NCBI GenBank assembly: GCA_029207755.1
Contig: JARCOQ010000078.1
Span: forward strand, 1 to 64,000
Source: Chamaea fasciata
Taxonomy: Eukaryota > Chordata > Aves > Passeriformes > Sylviidae
Direction: 5' to 3'
Length of the DNA: 64,000 nt
The translations under genes and the position numbers were made by a program. The notes beneath the pieces are model-generated. The model saw nothing but the letters and a program-made list of their open reading frames with translations. It did not search any database and was not told where the DNA came from. Shown piece after piece: positions 60,501 through 64,000 of the stretch. Each line of letters begins with the position of its first letter. The stretch's first letter is position 1.

Positions 60501-63383
60501 TTCTGCCATTACTCCTCATTCCCCTGCAGAGGGAATCTTGGAGAGCTCTTTCCTTTCTTGTGTGATGAAATCACATCACTGATATTTGCCCTCCTGTTTC
60601 TGGTTTCTCTCTCAGTGCCTGCAAGGACTGCATTTTCTCCACGCCAACCATGTGATGCACAGAGATTTGAAAAGCCTCAACATCCTTCTCAAAACGGATG
60701 GCTCTGTCAAGCTGGGTCAGTATATTCTTGGGCAGGTGCAGCGTTCCAGGGATATGTGGGCTGTGGGGCTGCTTTTGAGTGAGTGCCAGCCCCCCCAAAA
60801 TGGCGCTGGTGGCAGTGCAGGGAGCCTGTTGTGAGCTGACCACGCGGTGGCAACGTGCACAGACCTATGGCAAGGCTCGAGCAGTCCACAGTGGCATTGC
60901 TCTGTGTGTGTCCCTTCCAGAGGGAGGGAGCTACATGTCTAAAGTTTGAAAAGCCCCTGCTGGAGGCAGTGTAAAAAATGTGGGGATTTCTGAAGCAGCC
61001 AGCACCATATTTCCTTGGCTAAAGTCCTGAGGAAACAGAGCAGGGACAGTTGTCCAGGAGGTTCAAGAGCACATTCTCAAACTTCTACCGGGAAATTCTT
61101 TTGCGTGCTTCCCTAATTGCACAGGATTCAAATAAAAACGGTCTTTTGCTCTCTCCCCAGCTGATTTTGGCCTCTCTGCTCAACTCACCCCTGAGCAGAG
61201 TAGACGGAGATCGGTGGTTGGGACTCTTCAGTGGATGGCACCTGAAGTGAACGGTGAACCCTATGGCCCCAAAGTGGACATATGGTCTTTGGGAATCGTG
61301 GTCATTGAAATGGTGGAAGGAGAAGCTCCTGACTGGGAGGAAAATTCTGCCATGGTAAGGTGTAAATACTCTCTGATCCCGCTGTCTTTCTCCCCCATCC
61401 CACTTTGTGTGTGCCACTGGACAAAATGCCATTGCCATCCGCTGGAACTACTTCCACCACAGTCCCTTTCTGAAAATGTCCCGGCAGCACATCAGCATCT
61501 GCTGGGGTTTTGGTTGCATCCGTGGGGGAACTCAAGCCTTAGCCCAGGCAAACAATCTCCCTTCTCAGGCAACACTGGGCTTTGGCTTAGAAGTCGTTCC
61601 AGCTCTTTTGGCTTTGTAGACAGCCCTAATAGCAGCAAACAAGCATCTTAGAAGTGGTGTTATCTTTCCTGAAATGAAGGAAAGTAACCCAAACCCGAGG
61701 ATGTTTATAAAACAGTGGTTTGGAGAGAAGAAGTGCACCCCCATTCTTCTCACAAGGAAATTTGCCTGAAACCTTAACAAGAGGGTGTGAAGGCCACAGA
61801 GTCTCTTGTGCTTCTTGTGCGGTGCTGCTGAAACACTCAGTGACCGTCTTTCTTTCCTAACCCAAGCCGTCACCTCCATGTCACTAAGATGAAGCCTGGC
61901 CATGTGGAGAGCCGGCCAAACCCACCCCTTTGTTTCCAGGCACTTTCTAGGATGGCCATGCCATTAATGCATTGACTTGAGTGTCCAAATGAGCAGAGGG
62001 CTACCACATGGATGGCGTTTCTCCCTCTTCTGCTTTGACCACCAAAATTTTCCTTTTGCTGCCTAAGGGAAGCTGAAATTTGCAGTCTGATGAGAGACGG
62101 AGGTGCAGGTGTTTCCTGTGTGCCCAAAGAGGCATTTTCGTCCCAAGACATTTGTGCATGCATCTTCATGTGTCTGTGTGGAAGATGAGATTCCAAATGT
62201 TTGTTTCCTTACCTGAGGAATAACTGAGGGATTTCCTTTCTTTGCTTGCAATTCCCATTGTTTTCAAGAACCAAGGAAAAAGCTTGATGACTTTGGTTTG
62301 ATGGCAGCTGTGCTTAAGGGACCAACAAGAGCTGCAGAGATGCTTTTCATGTAATTATCTTTGGAAATAGTAGAGTGAGTTAGTAGAGCAAAGTCCCTCT
62401 TCCAAATAGCCTGTCAAGCTGCTCAGGTGAACCCTCAGAGAAGGAAACCTGCTTTTGCTGCTATTGTTTCCACTAACAAGGCCAGTCAATGAAATCAACT
62501 GCCAAGGCAAGAGCTGCTGGATGCTGGGAAAGCTGTGGCTGCATCGGGCTTTGGGTGTTTTGTTGGTCAGGAAAGTCATCTCTGTCTCTGTGCCACGGCA
62601 GAAAGTGCCACTGCAGAGTGCACCTGAAACAATGGGATCTGGGAGAGCAGTTCCAGACGTGAAAGAAGCGGGTGAGAAACTCGTGTTTCCTTTCTCTTCA
62701 GGCTCAACTCCTGAAAGCCACCAAAGGGATCCCAAAGCTGCAGCAGCCCAAGCTCCTCTCCCCTTTGCTGTGTGACTTCCTGAGCTGCTGCCTGCAGAGA
62801 GACGAGGCGCGGCGCTGGTCTGCCAAGGAGCTGCTGCAGGTAAAATGCCAAGGGGCTGCAGGGGAAACAGTGTCCCAGGGACGGGCTCCTCCTGCACTGA
62901 AGTGCAAGGCATCAGGGGAGCCTCCTCCTCCTCACCTCCACTCTTGGTGCTGTTCAAATGAGAACAGTCAGGAATCCTAGACTGGGCTGGGCTGGCAAGG
63001 GCCTGTAAGGGTCATCTGCTCCAAGTGCCCTGCAATATGACCAGGGACTTCTTTCAAGAGATCAGGATGCTCAGACCGGAGATATTTCCAGGCCTGGGGC
63101 ACATAGCAGCTCTTGCAGCAAGCTGTGCCAATGTGGCCCCACTGTTGCTCCTTAGACGTACTCTGATTCAATCTCCTTTTCCTTTGAAAAATATTGCCCT
63201 GCCTTTGAGGCTCTTAGCTTGCAAAGTAATGGTTCATTCTTGTTTTTTTTTTTTTTCTTTGTGCAGCATCCATTTGTAACATCAGCCAAGCCTGTGTCCA
63301 GCCTGGTGCCACTGATCACTTCAGTGAATGAGTGGAAGGAGGAGACAGGAATCAGACAACTGTTTTCTCCAACACCAGTATAG
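54510..63383 (+). CDS. PAK3-like: PAK-like serine/threonine kinase, copy 4 (12 coding exons, 437 aa)
   Basis: Exons: 54510-54588, 54966-55003, 55442-55564, 56279-56459, 57617-57680, 58233-58281, 59042-59154, 59812-59929, 60616-60715, 61161-61354, 62702-62839, 63267-63383. It is fully open. It shares the Leu and Asn changes of copy 3. It alone carries Val196 to Phe (GTT to TTT in the exon 59042-59154), two residues before the alpha-C glutamate that pairs with the ATP-binding lysine. That could disturb alpha-C packing, so this copy is the likeliest to have altered activity, although nothing is truncated. Confidence 0.87.
57467..57490. repeat. (TTG)8 microsatellite, copy 4
   Basis: Eight units; the extra TTG makes unit 4 three bases longer here. 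Confidence 0.9.
62972..63149 (-). mobile_element. CR1 LINE 3'-end fragment (unit 5)
   Basis: Collinear copy, in the last intron of kinase copy 4. It shares the GGGACTTC variant with the unit 4 copy. Confidence 0.63.
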
Positions 63384-63465
63384 AGAAGGATTGTAGAATA
63401 GGACTGTAGAGTAGGATTGCAGCTAGGACAGTGGAGTAGGATAGTAGCATAGGATTGGAAATAAA
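63384..63465 (+). terminator. 3' UTR and poly(A) signal, kinase copy 4
   Basis: AATAAA is at 63460-63465, directly after the short repeat block. Confidence 0.75.
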
Positions 63466-64000
63466 GTTTGTGAAACCTCAACTCCTTTCAAAGATTCCCC
63501 TCCTTCTGAGCCTCTGACAAAGCTGAACATTTTCTCCTGAAGTGTCAGTTTTTTCTTAGAGGTGGAGAGTGACATTGATGGCTTCTTTGGTACAGTTGGA
63601 AAGTGGGGAAGGCTCTCCCGAGGGGAAGCGTGGCCGTGCTGGGCACAGCACAGACCGGTGGCATCGGCCGTCCGGAGCGTGCACAGGAGCAGAGAAAGGC
63701 AAACCACAGGCGAGGGCTGCAGGCCTGGCTGAGGATTGCCACCCTTGTGCCGGCTGCCCTGTAACTCCTGGCCAAGGTGAGCAGTGTGTGCAGCGCTCTG
63801 GGCACAGGGGAGGGAGCCGGGCTGCTCCGCAGGCTCCGGCACAGGGCAGCCTCCTTCAGGCACGGCGCTTCTGCCGGGGGAAGCGAGGCCAGCGGCAGGC
63901 AGGGACAGCTTGTCAGCTCACATCTGCAGGAGCCGGGGCCTCACACGGCTCTGGGAGGAAGCGCCTGCAGTGCTGGAGTTGTGCACTGAGCCAGAGCAAA

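Larger units (their letters stand above)
1..64000 (+). repeat. Tandem array of ~15.55 kb units (four full, one partial)
   Basis: The sequence starting at base 1 restarts at 15550, 31099, 46642 and 62193, giving unit lengths of 15549, 15549, 15543 and 15551. All units are in the same orientation and collinear throughout. Unit 3 is 6 bases shorter than unit 2 because of a shorter A tract (24 versus 29) and one fewer T in the intronic T tract. Unit 4 is 2 bases longer than unit 2 because of one extra TTG and one fewer T. Scattered substitutions distinguish every unit, so this is not one read duplicated by assembly. The unit edges used here are arbitrary because the true duplication junction cannot be seen inside a perfect array. 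Confidence 0.98.

Noticed and set aside
1..64000. Assembly artefact as an explanation for the array
   Set aside because: Units carry distinct substitutions and tract lengths throughout, including private nonsense and missense changes. Collapsed or extra copies remain possible.

Overview
The window is nuclear DNA from a bird, most likely a passerine. The signs are multi-exon vertebrate genes with GT-AG introns, a CR1 LINE 3' end, an avian-type (family 14-like) olfactory receptor fragment, and a betaretrovirus-like (ERVK-type) endogenous retrovirus. Nothing bacterial is present: no operons, no Shine-Dalgarno sites and no CRISPR array.

The whole window is a head-to-tail tandem array of a unit of about 15.55 kb. 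Using the window start as an arbitrary edge, the units are 1-15549, 15550-31098, 31099-46641, 46642-62192 and a partial fifth from 62193. Copies look about 99% identical by eye. Nearly all length differences lie in a poly(T), a poly(A) and a (TTG)n tract.

Each unit carries one 12-coding-exon gene on the + strand for a p21-activated-kinase-like (PAK3-like) Ser/Thr kinase of 437 predicted residues. Four complete copies are present (7870-16741, 23419-32289, 38962-47832, 54510-63383), plus the last two exons of a fifth (510-647 and 1076-1192). All exons stay open in all copies and the catalytic residues are intact. The p21/Rho-GTPase-binding (CRIB) and autoinhibitory region of ordinary group I PAKs is absent. 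In its place is a short N-terminus with a hydrophobic, membrane-anchor-like segment and an acidic linker.

Between consecutive kinase genes (1275-7869 in unit 1, repeated in each unit) lie, from left to right: about 2.2 kb with no recognised gene; a block of about 0.9 kb of degenerate pyrimidine-rich repeats of about 23 bp; a short coding-like fragment ending in an A29 tract; three YY1-like sites; the first 97 codons of an olfactory receptor pseudogene; and a 5'-truncated minus-strand ERV (LTR, env TM remnant, RNase H-integrase remnant). The RNase H end abuts the kinase promoter region. Shared ERV damage shows that it was inserted and broken before the array expanded. Variant sites show mosaic patterns that point to gene conversion or unequal crossing-over among units.

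The units therefore look like copies of one segmental duplication whose only plausible functional product is the PAK-like kinase. Family identification is from memory of conserved motifs; no search was run.
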